This document shows, piece after piece, positions 8,479 to 16,692 of a DNA stretch of 37,588 nucleotides. The stretch's first letter is position 1; each line of letters begins with the position of its first letter. The translations under genes were made by a program, and so were the position numbers. The notes beneath the pieces were generated by a model that made no database searches, was not told where the DNA came from, and was given only the letters and a program-made list of their open reading frames with translations. The stretch is from Tissierellia bacterium (GTDB taxonomy: Bacteria; Bacillota_A; Clostridia; Tissierellales; Peptoniphilaceae), in the NCBI GenBank assembly GCA_012728775.1, contig JAAYEN010000128.1, forward strand, positions 1-37,588. Direction: 5' to 3'.

Positions 8479-9975
8479 ATGAAAAGTAAAATCACAATAA
8501 AGCTTATCTTATATTTTATTATTATTATTTTTCTCAATTCAATTATTACTGGTGGTTTATTTGTTTATTTGAGTCAAAGAAATTATATTGAATCCTATAA
8601 AGAGGATTTAATCAGAAGAGCAGACAATATTTCCAGTTCCATTTCAAAGAACATGGATATCTTGACTCCCAAAGATGAAACGTCGTCAAATCCTATTATA
8701 AGACGAGGTATGGGGCAAAATAGTATGAAGGGTATGAGGAATGTATCTCCTAGATATATTGAGTGGATGAATGAAGTTCTAGATAGTAATATATGGATAA
8801 TAAATAAAGATGCTAGGGTGTTTCAAAGGGCTGATTCAAATGCAGAAATTTCTTATGAAAATTTATCTGATGATGAAAAAAATGTAATTGATGAAGCTTT
8901 CGAAGGAAAAACTGTTACAACAGAAAGCTTTGATAATATTTTTGAAGATGGATTTGTATCTGTAGCTGCTCCTTTAAGAAATGGAAATAGCGATGTTTAT
9001 GGTGCAATTTTAATTCATGAAAATATTTCATTTTTAGAAAGATTTATGAATTCTGCAATTTATATTTTAATAATATCAACGATTGTAGGAATTATTTTAG
9101 CTTTCATATTGGTTGTTATTTTTGCAAATAAATTTATTAGTCCTATTAAGAAGTTAGGTGGCGTTGCTAAAGAAATGATTCGTGGGGATTATACAGTTAA
9201 AACTCTAATTTCTCAAGATGATGAAATAGGTGAATTAGCTAATAATATAGATGAGCTTTCTACTCGATTGGAAAAAAGTAGGATAGAGAGTGCTAATTTA
9301 GATAGTATGAGAAATGATTTTATGTCTAATATTTCTCACGAGTTGAAAACTCCTGTTACTGTAATAAAGAGTTCTTTAGAAGCTTTGGTCGCAGGAATTA
9401 TTAAAGATGAAGAACTTGGAGAATATCATAAAGTATTATATGAAGAAATTGGAGTTTTAGAAAGACTTGTAGGAGATTTGATGGAACTAAATTCAATCAA
9501 GAATGTAAATTTCCCTATGAATTTTAATGAAGAGGATTTAATTTCTATTATAAAAGATGCTGCTAGAAGTCAAAGAATATTAGCAGAGGAAAAAAATATT
9601 GATATAGTATTAGAATTAGATGATAGTTATCATATGATGAATTGTGATTATACTAGAATAAGACAAATGTTTATTACAGTAATTAACAACGCTATTAAAT
9701 ATTCGACATCTTTTGGGAAAGTAATTATTACAGAATATAAAACCACTGAAGATATTATAATTCGAATTAAAAATAGAGGAAAGATAATCGAAGAAAAAGA
9801 TATTGAAAAGATGTTTCTATCTTTTTATAGAATAAAAGATACTGCCGAAAAAGGTTTTGGTCTAGGCCTTGCAATAGCTAAAGAAATTGCCAATCGACAT
9901 AATATTGATATTGAGGTAAAAAGCACTGAAGCTGAGGGAACTGTTGTGGAATTTCGTATACCTATAAATAATTGA
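8479..9975 (+). CDS. Membrane sensor histidine kinase
   Basis: A 498-residue kinase. TM1 spans about 8-32 and TM2 about 193-217. The roughly 160-residue extracellular sensor between them has a Met-rich stretch (RRGMGQNSMKGM, 75-86). A HAMP domain follows (218-270), then the phospho-acceptor helix with H287 in ISHELKTP, the N box with N404 (VINNAIKYS) and the G2 box GFGLGLAIA (459-467). The G1 box reads NRGKII, an N-type variant common in such kinases. It partners the response regulator immediately upstream. The stimulus is not evident; the adjacent secreted ferritin-like gene is a possible target. The stop codon overlaps the -35 element of the aspS promoter. Confidence 0.93.
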   Translation: MKSKITIKLILYFIIIIFLNSIITGGLFVYLSQRNYIESYKEDLIRRADNISSSISKNMDILTPKDETSSNPIIRRGMGQNSMKGMRNVSPRYIEWMNEVLDSNIWIINKDARVFQRADSNAEISYENLSDDEKNVIDEAFEGKTVTTESFDNIFEDGFVSVAAPLRNGNSDVYGAILIHENISFLERFMNSAIYILIISTIVGIILAFILVVIFANKFISPIKKLGGVAKEMIRGDYTVKTLISQDDEIGELANNIDELSTRLEKSRIESANLDSMRNDFMSNISHELKTPVTVIKSSLEALVAGIIKDEELGEYHKVLYEEIGVLERLVGDLMELNSIKNVNFPMNFNEEDLISIIKDAARSQRILAEEKNIDIVLELDDSYHMMNCDYTRIRQMFITVINNAIKYSTSFGKVIITEYKTTEDIIIRIKNRGKIIEEKDIEKMFLSFYRIKDTAEKGFGLGLAIAKEIANRHNIDIEVKSTEAEGTVVEFRIPINN

Positions 9976-10000
9976 CAAACCTTGTATTTTATGGTTAAAT
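9972..10000 (+). promoter_or_regulatory. SigA-type promoter of the aspS T-box transcript
   Basis: A perfect TTGACA at 9972-9977, a 17-base spacer, then TTAAAT at 9995-10000. Transcription would start near 10007, just before the T-box leader. The -35 box includes the TGA stop of the kinase gene, so the two transcription units touch without a gap. Confidence 0.75.
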
Positions 10001-10006
10001 AGCTAT

Positions 10007-10200
10007 AGTATTGAAAAGAAGGAGTAGATTATTCTTTGTCTTAAGAGAGCAGGTGGTTGGTGAAAATCTGTGGCGAAGCTATTCGAAGACATCTTGGAGC
10101 TAAACGAAAAGAACCGCGTAAGGTCTACTAAGTGAGGTTTACCTAATTAGGGTGGTACCGCGAGTTATACTCGTCCCTTCGTTGAGGACGAGTTTTTTAT
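10007..10200 (+). promoter_or_regulatory. T-box riboswitch (aspartate type) upstream of aspS
   Basis: The leader has T-box landmarks in order: an AGAGAG segment with GGTGGTTGGTG (about 10044-10062); the specifier context GAA-GAC-ATCTTGGAGC, with GAC (Asp) at 10088-10090; and the T-box itself, AGGGTGGTACCGCG, at 10149-10162. AGTAGA (10024-10029) can pair with TCTACT (10125-10130) to close the leader helix. Uncharged tRNA-Asp would pair with GAC and with the UGGU of the T-box, stabilise the antiterminator and allow aspS expression. The Asp specifier agrees with the downstream gene. Confidence 0.9.
10169..10198 (+). terminator. T-box attenuator terminator
   Basis: ACTCGTCC (10169-10176) pairs with GGACGAGT (10186-10193), followed by a run of T. 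The 5' arm overlaps the region used by the antiterminator, so formation depends on tRNA charging. Confidence 0.88.
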
Positions 10201-10217
10201 ATTTATAGGAGGAAATT

Positions 10218-12002
10218 ATGGTTGAAAAAATGGGAAGTTTGCGCAGAACTCATTATGCTGGTGAGTTAAGGGAAGAAAATATTGGCGAAGAAGTAGTGCT
10301 AATGGGATGGGTACAAGGGGAAAGAAGCTTTGGCTCAATAGTATTTGTGGATATTAGAGACGTTAGTGGAATTTCTCAAGTGGTCTTCGACCAAGAAAAT
10401 GATGAAGATACCTTCGATAAAGCTGAGCATTTAAGATCTGAAGACGTAATTGCAATTAGAGGAAAAGTTCGTGCAAGGTCTTCTATAAATGAAGATATCC
10501 CAACGGGGAAAATTGAAATTGAAGGAAAAGAATTGAAAGTTCTAGATAAATCAGAAGTTCCTCCAATTTATGTAAAAGATGGGGATAATGTCAGTGAAAA
10601 TATGAGACTTCAATATAGAACTTTGGATTTAAGAAAACCATCTATGCAAAAAAATTTAATTACTAGGGCTAAAATTTACAAAGTATTTAGAGATTATTTA
10701 TCTGAAAATCGTTTTGTAGAAATAGAAACTCCCATATTAGGAAAACCAACTCCAGAAGGAGCTAGGGATTATCTTGTACCTAGTAGAGTAAATCCTGGAA
10801 AATTTTATGCATTACCACAATCCCCACAACTTTTCAAACAGATGCTTATGGTATCTGGACTTGATAGATACTTTCAAATTGCAAAATGCTTTAGAGACGA
10901 AGACTTGAGAGCTAATCGTCAGCCTGAATTTACACAAGTGGATATAGAAATGTCTTTTGTAGATGTGGAAGATGTATTATCGATGAACGAAGGTCTTATA
11001 CAAAGGCTTTTTAAAGAAATATTAGATGTGGATATTGCATTGCCATTAAAAAGATTATCTTATGATGAAGCAATGGAGAGATATGGAGTGGATAAACCTG
11101 ATACTAGATTTGGATATGAGTTAATTAATGTGAGTGATATTTTAAAAGATTCTGGATTTAAAGTATTTAGTGGTGCAATAAGTAGTGGCGGCTCAGTGAG
11201 ATTAATCAAAATCGATGGTAAAGCAGAAGAATTTAGTAGAAAAGATATAGATAAATTAGAAGATTTTGCAAAAACTTATGGAGCAAAAGGTCTTGCGTGG
11301 ATGAAGATTACTGATGAGGGTGTAAATTCTCCGATTGCAAAATTTTTAGAAGAAAATGAAATTGAAATGATACTAGAAAAAGCTGAGGCAAAAGTAGGAG
11401 ACTTGTTATTATTTGTAGCTGATAAAAATCAAGTGGTCTTTGATGCCTTGGGGAATTTAAGAAATCATATTGCTGATAAATTCAATTTAAGAAAAGATGA
11501 CGAATACGATATATTATGGGTTACTGATTTTCCGTTATTTGAATATGATGAAGAAGAAAAACGCTTTGTTGCAAAACATCATCCATTTACTTCACCTAGG
11601 GATGAAGATTTAGACTTACTAGAAACTAAACCTGAAAAAGTAAAAGCTAAAGCTTATGATATTGTAATGAATGGAGATGAAATGGGAGGCGGAAGCATTA
11701 GAATATCCAACAATGAACTTCAAAAGAGAATGTTTAATGCTTTAGGTATTGATGAAAAATCTCAAGAAGATAAGTTTGGATTTTTGCTTGATTCCTTCAA
11801 ATATGGCGTCCCACCCCATGGCGGTATAGCTTACGGTTTGGATAGATTGGTGATGTTATTTGTGGGTACTAATAATATTAGAAATGTAATTGCATTTCCT
11901 AAAACTCAATCTGCAACGGATCTTTTAACCGGAGCGCCAATTGAGCTAGATGATGAGCAATTAATTGAAACTCACATAAAGGTGATTAGAGAGGAGAACT
12001 AA
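10218..12002 (+). CDS. aspS: Aspartyl-tRNA synthetase
   Basis: A 594-residue class II synthetase of bacterial type. The N-terminal OB anticodon-binding domain (GWVQGERSFGSIVFVDIRD) is followed by the catalytic core: motif 2 with FRDEDLRANRQPEFTQVDIEMSF, the insertion domain typical of bacterial AspRS, and motif 3 with GLDRLVMLFVG near the C terminus. Length matches the family. The start has TAGGAGG upstream, and the gene is under the Asp T-box leader. Whether it is discriminating or also charges tRNA-Asn cannot be decided from what is visible; no asnS or gatCAB is in the window. The stop shares one base with the next start. Confidence 0.97.
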   Translation: MVEKMGSLRRTHYAGELREENIGEEVVLMGWVQGERSFGSIVFVDIRDVSGISQVVFDQENDEDTFDKAEHLRSEDVIAIRGKVRARSSINEDIPTGKIEIEGKELKVLDKSEVPPIYVKDGDNVSENMRLQYRTLDLRKPSMQKNLITRAKIYKVFRDYLSENRFVEIETPILGKPTPEGARDYLVPSRVNPGKFYALPQSPQLFKQMLMVSGLDRYFQIAKCFRDEDLRANRQPEFTQVDIEMSFVDVEDVLSMNEGLIQRLFKEILDVDIALPLKRLSYDEAMERYGVDKPDTRFGYELINVSDILKDSGFKVFSGAISSGGSVRLIKIDGKAEEFSRKDIDKLEDFAKTYGAKGLAWMKITDEGVNSPIAKFLEENEIEMILEKAEAKVGDLLLFVADKNQVVFDALGNLRNHIADKFNLRKDDEYDILWVTDFPLFEYDEEEKRFVAKHHPFTSPRDEDLDLLETKPEKVKAKAYDIVMNGDEMGGGSIRISNNELQKRMFNALGIDEKSQEDKFGFLLDSFKYGVPPHGGIAYGLDRLVMLFVGTNNIRNVIAFPKTQSATDLLTGAPIELDDEQLIETHIKVIREEN

Positions 12003-12424
12003 TGGAACAAGTTGGAAGAGTAATATCTACTAATGATGGAATGGCCAGCTTAGAAGTTAGAAAGGTTTCATCTTGTGGAACTAACTGTGCATCATGTGCA
12101 GCTAGTTGCGAGCAAGAACCTATGAGAATAGAAGTTATAGATTCTCTAGGTGTAAAACCTGGGGAATATGTAGAGATACAAGCTGATAGTAGCAGGGTTT
12201 TGAAATACATGCTATTGTTATATGGACTCCCACTATTATTCATGATAATAGGTTTCGGAGTATCCCATTCATATTTTCAAAATGCTCAGATGGCCAATTA
12301 TGAATTGATGTCCCTATTAGTAGGGATAGTAGCTTTAATTTTAGGTGCATTGATAGTAAGAAGTGTAGATAAGAAATCTAATGTAAAATCATATAATATA
12401 AATCACATGGTTAGAAAATTATAA
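12002..12424 (+). CDS. RseC/MucC-family membrane protein
   Basis: A 140-residue protein with the RseC layout: a short cytoplasmic N-terminal domain with a four-Cys cluster (C25, C29, C32, C36; SSCGTNCASCAASC), then two membrane helices (about 66-88 and 102-120). RseC-family proteins are linked to SoxR reduction and to Rnf complexes, and the Cys set suggests a metal or redox site. Here it overlaps the aspS stop by one base and has no rnf genes nearby, so its partner is unknown. Naming rests on the Cys pattern plus topology. Confidence 0.8.
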   Translation: MEQVGRVISTNDGMASLEVRKVSSCGTNCASCAASCEQEPMRIEVIDSLGVKPGEYVEIQADSSRVLKYMLLLYGLPLLFMIIGFGVSHSYFQNAQMANYELMSLLVGIVALILGALIVRSVDKKSNVKSYNINHMVRKL

Positions 12425-12426
12425 AT

Positions 12427-12468
12427 AAAATACTGACTCTCTAAAAATTTGGAGAGTCAGTATTTTTT
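12427..12468. terminator. Bidirectional terminator between convergent genes
   Basis: AAAATACTGACTCTC (12427-12441) pairs with GAGAGTCAGTATTTT (12452-12466). A runs on the left and T runs on the right make it work in both directions. It serves the RseC-like gene (plus) and the desulfurase-like gene (minus), whose stop codon lies inside the T run. Confidence 0.9.
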
Positions 12469-13600
12469 AATAATTATTAGCAATTTCTTCTACTGATTTT
12501 ATAGCTGATATAATTTCTTTTTCTGTGTTGTATGATGATAGACTTAGTCTTACAATACCACGCCTTTCTGTTCCCATTTTTTCATGAAATAGTGGGGCGC
12601 AGTGACTGGCACTTCTAGAACAAATATTATATTCTTCCCATAATATATCGCTGATTTCTTGAGAGCTGGCATTTTTAATATTGAAAGATACAATGGGCGC
12701 ATTTATTTTTTCTAACTTCGTATAAAGTTCAATATTTTCTATTTTTCTTAATCCTTCATAGAGCATTCTGGTGAGTTTATCTAAATGTTCAAAAACCTCC
12801 TTAGGATTAATAGCTTCTATTCCAGCTTTTAGTCCTAAAAATGAATGGATATTTGCCGTTCCAGGTTCAAATAATTCTGGCAATTGTTTTGGTTGTTCTT
12901 TTGAGAAAGTGTTAAAACCTGACCCACCTGAAAAGACTTGTTCAAATTCAAAATTTCCTTTTACAATAAATCCTCCAGTACCTTGGGGGCCATGAAGACT
13001 TTTATGTCCTGTGAAGGCGAATATAATATCATCATAATCTTCAAGGTTAAAGGGAACAGCGCCTGCAATTTGTGCTCCATCGACAATGAGTTTCAAGCCA
13101 TTTTCCAAAGTAAATTTATTTACTTCTTTTAAATTTGTAACTTTTCCTGAAACATTTGATGCAGCAGTAATTACTACTGCTCTTGTATTGGGCCTTATGA
13201 GTTTTTTTAAATCTTCAATTTTAATATTAAAATTTTCGTCAATATCCAAAAAGCTTAGATCTGCACCTTTTTTTTCTAAATTATACAATGGCCTTAAAAC
13301 AGAATTGTGTTCAGATAAGCTAGTGATAATATGATCATCAGAAGAAAATATGCTTTCCACAATTAAGTTTATTCCAAATGTTATGTTGGATGTCAGAATA
13401 ACTTTCAGAGGGTCATCGAATCCAAAAAAGTTTGCAATGGATTCTCTAACTTCATAAAGTTTCCTTAAGGAGTTTAGACTCTGAGGATATGCACCTCTTG
13501 ACGGATTTCCATATTGCTCTGAAATAATTGCCTCATATATTGCTTCTGCCACTTGTTTAGGTTTTTGGATTGTTGTGGCTGCGTTATCTAGATATATCAT
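12467..13600 (-). CDS. Cysteine desulfurase-like class V aminotransferase of the EF2568 type
   Basis: A 377-residue PLP enzyme of the SufS/IscS fold, starting MIYLDNAATT. The Schiff-base Lys is K200 in FTGHKSLHGPQGTGG, and the mobile-loop catalytic Cys is C334 in ASHCAPLFHEKMGT, followed by GIVRLSLSSYNTEKEI. The HCAPL form is that of the EF2568 family (TIGR01977), which genome surveys tie to selenium use. It is the last gene of selD-yedF-DUF3343, overlapping the DUF3343 gene by 17 bases. The likely role is to release sulfur or selenium from cysteine/selenocysteine for SelD or its carriers; that is inference. Confidence 0.87.
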   Translation of the reverse strand: MIYLDNAATTIQKPKQVAEAIYEAIISEQYGNPSRGAYPQSLNSLRKLYEVRESIANFFGFDDPLKVILTSNITFGINLIVESIFSSDDHIITSLSEHNSVLRPLYNLEKKGADLSFLDIDENFNIKIEDLKKLIRPNTRAVVITAASNVSGKVTNLKEVNKFTLENGLKLIVDGAQIAGAVPFNLEDYDDIIFAFTGHKSLHGPQGTGGFIVKGNFEFEQVFSGGSGFNTFSKEQPKQLPELFEPGTANIHSFLGLKAGIEAINPKEVFEHLDKLTRMLYEGLRKIENIELYTKLEKINAPIVSFNIKNASSQEISDILWEEYNICSRSASHCAPLFHEKMGTERRGIVRLSLSSYNTEKEIISAIKSVEEIANNY

Positions 13601-13859
13601 AAGATTTTACCACCGGCTTTCTACTTTCTTTGTTATATTCGATAATATATCTGTTTTCATACTGGAACTTATTATCTTTTAATAAGTCTTCTACTGCTTT
13701 TCTAGATTCCATATCTAGCCTTAATGCTAATCCGCATCCTGCATCAATTTCTGGCAAGAGTGGTATAAGTCGAGATTTAATATTGGATTTTTCCATTAAA
13801 ATTTCTGAAGCCATGGCATGAGAAGAGGAGGAAAAAGTATAGATTATATAATTAATCAA
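13584..13859 (-). CDS. DUF3343 putative Se/S carrier protein (copy 1)
   Basis: A 91-residue small protein of the DUF3343 family (Pfam Se_S_carrier). The conserved core reads SRLIPLLPEIDAGCGLALR, with a Cys in the AGCGLA turn that is the probable chalcogen-carrying residue. Start is TTG, overlapping the yedF stop as TTGA (13856-13859), so it is translated by coupling. No earlier ATG preserves the N-terminal beta strand (IIYTFSSSSHAM). It lies between yedF and the desulfurase-like gene, which suggests it hands Se or S between them. Function is unproven. A second family member is at 17453-17695. Confidence 0.85.
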   Translation of the reverse strand: MINYIIYTFSSSSHAMASEILMEKSNIKSRLIPLLPEIDAGCGLALRLDMESRKAVEDLLKDNKFQYENRYIIEYNKESRKPVVKSYDISR

Positions 13860-14425
13860 GGCCTTACCACTTTATATTTTGTCATTAACTCGCAGATTCT
13901 ATACATATTTGTAATTTCTCCAACCTTTAATTCATCTTTTAAATTATAAAAATCTAAACAAAGACCACAGGATAGAATTTCTACTCCAGAATCATATAAT
14001 TTTTTTAAATCTTCTATGGTATTTTCATTTATGGTAGAAAGCTCTACACCTTTATTATAAAGAAGTATAAATTTTGGAAGTAAATCTTGCTCAGTCAATG
14101 CGAGGATAAATCCTTCTAATAGTTTTTTGCCGAAATTTTCATCTCCATCTCCCATTTTAGTGGAATCAAAAACTACTAAGAACGCTTCTTCATTTTTCTC
14201 TTTTTCTGATGATTCAGACTTAATAAACTCTACTTCAAAATTTCCATCATTTAATTTAGATATTTTAACTTCAAATCCAGTTTGAGTTCCAAGTTTCGAT
14301 AAATTTTCCGTTGCCACTTCATTATCTACTAATACTAAAAAATTATCTTCTCCGTCTTTAATAACACGTTTTGCCATTATTACTGGCATTGGACATTCAA
14401 TTCCTATAGCATCTATTTTTTTCAT
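13856..14425 (-). CDS. yedF: Selenium metabolism protein YedF
   Basis: A 189-residue two-domain protein. The N-terminal TusA-like domain has the CPMP motif (C11) in IGIECPMPVIMAKR. The C-terminal DsrE-like domain has VVFDSTKMGDGDENFGKKL and the SCGLCLDFY motif, matching TIGR03527, a marker of selenium-using genomes. I start at 14425 (MKKIDAIG) because GAGGAG lies 6 bases before it; the longer reading from 14482 runs into selD and lacks a ribosome site. It starts 10 bases after selD. The TusA Cys suggests persulfide or perselenide transfer, but biochemistry is limited. Confidence 0.92.
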   Translation of the reverse strand: MKKIDAIGIECPMPVIMAKRVIKDGEDNFLVLVDNEVATENLSKLGTQTGFEVKISKLNDGNFEVEFIKSESSEKEKNEEAFLVVFDSTKMGDGDENFGKKLLEGFILALTEQDLLPKFILLYNKGVELSTINENTIEDLKKLYDSGVEILSCGLCLDFYNLKDELKVGEITNMYRICELMTKYKVVRP

Positions 14426-14435
14426 TTTATCTCCT

Positions 14436-15455
14436 CTATACAATAATAATATCTTTATCAAATTTTTTATGAATTTTCCCAACTATACTTGCATTAATTC
14501 CACTTGATTTCAATTCTTCTATGGCTTTTTTTCCATCTTCTTCTGGTAATGTTACTAACAGACCGCCTGAAGTTTGGGGATCAAATAAAATCTCTTCAAG
14601 GGGGAAGTCGTCAATTTGAAATTCTACTTTTTCTTCCATAAACTTTCTGTTTCTTTGGGCTCCTTTTGTTAAAACAAATTCCTCAGCAGCATTCCTTGCT
14701 CCAGGGAGAATAGGAATAGATTTAGAATCGATAATGGCTGTATATTTTCCATCTATAATTTCTCCAAGATGAGCCATAAATCCAAATCCAGTAACATCAG
14801 TTGCACTGTTTACTCTATATTTACATAAAATATCTCTTGCATATTTATTTAATGTAATCATTGACTCAATTGCGCCATTAATTTCTTCTTCACTGGAAAT
14901 TCCAACAGCATATCCATTTGTAATTAATGTTACTCCAAGAGGCTTTGTCAAAATGCAAATATCACCTTCTTTAGGAGTATTATTTTGCCAAATATTGTTT
15001 GGATTTACTTTCCCAGTTACGCTAAGTCCATACTTTACTTTTGGATCATGGATAGAATGACCACCAACTAGAGTAGCCCCAGCTTCTATTACTTTTTCAG
15101 CACCACCCTTTAAAATACTTTCTAGAACTTTTACATCTCCTTCTTCAGGAAAGGCTACAATATTAAGGGCACATACGACTTCACCGCCCATGGAATAGAC
15201 ATCGCTAAGGGCATTTGCAGCTGCAATTTGTCCAAAAACATATGGGTCTTTCACCATAGAAGGGAAGAAGTCCAATGTAAATATCATTGCTATTTCTTCT
15301 GTAATTTTCACAACTGAAGCATCATCTTTTGTATCAAAACCTACAAGTATATCTGGTCGGTTTAATGTAGGAATATTTTTTAATATTTCATCTAGAGAGC
15401 CTGCAGGAATTTTTGCGTTGCATCCCCCACAAACTTCTAGCTCTAAATTGTTCAT
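14436..15455 (-). CDS. selD: Selenide, water dikinase (selenophosphate synthetase)
   Basis: A 339-residue PurM-like ATP-dependent kinase making selenophosphate from selenide and ATP. The active-site segment near the N terminus is VCGGCNAKI, with Cys at position 9 (codon TGT) where many selenium-using organisms carry Sec, so this is the Cys form. Other motifs are DDASV, LDFFPSMVKDPYVFGQIAAANALSDVYSMGG (cited only in part), VGGHSI and DPQTSGGLL. I choose the ATG at 15455, which has GGAG 8 bases upstream; in-frame ATGs at 15467 and 15473 lack this spacing. It is the first gene of selD-yedF-DUF3343-desulfurase and has a likely promoter at 15490-15520. Confidence 0.95.
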   Translation of the reverse strand: MNNLELEVCGGCNAKIPAGSLDEILKNIPTLNRPDILVGFDTKDDASVVKITEEIAMIFTLDFFPSMVKDPYVFGQIAAANALSDVYSMGGEVVCALNIVAFPEEGDVKVLESILKGGAEKVIEAGATLVGGHSIHDPKVKYGLSVTGKVNPNNIWQNNTPKEGDICILTKPLGVTLITNGYAVGISSEEEINGAIESMITLNKYARDILCKYRVNSATDVTGFGFMAHLGEIIDGKYTAIIDSKSIPILPGARNAAEEFVLTKGAQRNRKFMEEKVEFQIDDFPLEEILFDPQTSGGLLVTLPEEDGKKAIEELKSSGINASIVGKIHKKFDKDIIIV

Positions 15456-15489
15456 AATTATCTCCATTTCCATATAAGTTCTCTTGTTT

Positions 15490-15520
15490 ATTATAACAGA
15501 AGAATTCTATATAAAATCAA
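15490..15520 (-). promoter_or_regulatory. Candidate promoter of the selD operon
   Basis: Read on the minus strand: TTGATT (15520-15515), 19-base spacer, TATAAT (15495-15490). The -10 is perfect but the spacer is two bases longer than ideal. It lies between the double-cubane gene and selD, so the two minus-strand groups could be transcribed separately. Confidence 0.5.
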
Positions 15521-15546
15521 ACTTTGAAAAAGCAATTGTACTTATT

Positions 15547-16692
15547 TTAAAGCATTTCTAAAAAAGCAGTTATTCTTGTATTTAGCTGGCCAATATCTCC
15601 TGAAGAATAATCTGTCTCCACGCTGATATAAGGAATTTCTTTTTCTTCATTTACAAATTTTCTAATATTTCTAGTTTCCACTATATAAGTATGACAAGCT
15701 TGTAAATCCATTTCTACAACTCCATCAACTTTGTATTTGTCTATTAGCTTATTGAGTAGTTCAAATCTTTTTGTATCAGGAGTCATAACAGAACATCCAA
15801 TATCTAGGTATCTTTTTGCAAGAGCGCGATATACATCTTCATCTTCTTCATCAACAAGTTGATCAAAGAGTTTTTCACCAGAACAATTTTCATATCCAAC
15901 TACAACTCCACCATTATCCTCAATAGCCGTTATAATTTTTTCAGTAGCTCCCCCTAATGGGCAACCTGTTATTAATATTCTAGGTTTTTTCTCCCTTGTT
16001 TCATCGTATTCTTCAAGAATTTTATCTGCAATTCCATTGAGTTCGTTAGCAAGCCCTACTCGATCAAATCTAAATGTAGAACCATAAATTAATTTGAAAA
16101 GTTCATGTCCAGAAATAGGTGTAGGATCGTTTTCCATTACCGACGCTAATTTTTGCATTGCTTTTCTAACATTATTTTCTATTCTTACTTGTTCTTTTAG
16201 TTCTTCATCAGAAATTTTTTTGCCAAATAACTCTTCTAAGTATTCTTTAAATTTTATTATTTCTTTATTCCAAAATTCCAAAGCCTCAGGACTTTGACTA
16301 TTAGGAAGCTCTATCATATAAAATGGTTTAAATTCTCCCATAATTTCATACATTTTCTTTTTTCCATCACATGTAGTTTCGCCAACAACCAAATCTGAAA
16401 AATAGAAAAATGGACATTTATCAGTTTTTGCAAAACCATAACTAGATTTTATTAAAGGACATAAATTTTTGGGCAAATCTTTTTCTGCTTCTGGAATAGT
16501 CTCATCTGAAGTAGAACATAAACTAACAGTAGTAGCTCCCAAAGCCATGGGGATTTCTTTTGGAAAGTATGTACAAAAAGAACCAATAACAGGTATTCCT
16601 TGGTCTTTCAATTCTTTTACAGCCAAAAAAGATTGTTTTCTTTGTTCAGCAAACTCTTCAAATACTTCCGGCAATTCTCTTACTAATTTCAT
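15547..16692 (-). CDS. Double-cubane-cluster-type reductase (HgdB/FldBC-like, YjiM family)
   Basis: A 381-residue protein related to 2-hydroxyacyl-CoA dehydratase subunits but of the single-subunit double-cubane type. Cys residues that could bind the clusters lie in GSFCTYFP, SLCSTSD, KNLCPLIK, DKCPFFYF and the hallmark GETTCDGKKKMYE; later ones are in ITGCPLGGATEK, GYENCSGE and LQACHTY. Such proteins accept low-potential electrons from an ATP-driven activase and reduce small molecules in vitro; the natural substrate is unknown. It directly follows its activase (4-base ATGA overlap) and a DUF3343 gene. The setting inside a selenium island is suggestive only. Confidence 0.85.
   Translation of the reverse strand: MKLVRELPEVFEEFAEQRKQSFLAVKELKDQGIPVIGSFCTYFPKEIPMALGATTVSLCSTSDETIPEAEKDLPKNLCPLIKSSYGFAKTDKCPFFYFSDLVVGETTCDGKKKMYEIMGEFKPFYMIELPNSQSPEALEFWNKEIIKFKEYLEELFGKKISDEELKEQVRIENNVRKAMQKLASVMENDPTPISGHELFKLIYGSTFRFDRVGLANELNGIADKILEEYDETREKKPRILITGCPLGGATEKIITAIEDNGGVVVGYENCSGEKLFDQLVDEEDEDVYRALAKRYLDIGCSVMTPDTKRFELLNKLIDKYKVDGVVEMDLQACHTYIVETRNIRKFVNEEKEIPYISVETDYSSGDIGQLNTRITAFLEML

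Noticed and set aside
10112..10114. AAC (Asn) as T-box specifier
   Set aside because: GAA-GAC-ATCTTGGAGC places GAC in the usual specifier context, and the gene is aspS.
14426..14482. Longer yedF start at 14482
   Set aside because: It overlaps selD and has no ribosome site; MKKIDAIG at 14425 follows GAGGAG and matches the family start.
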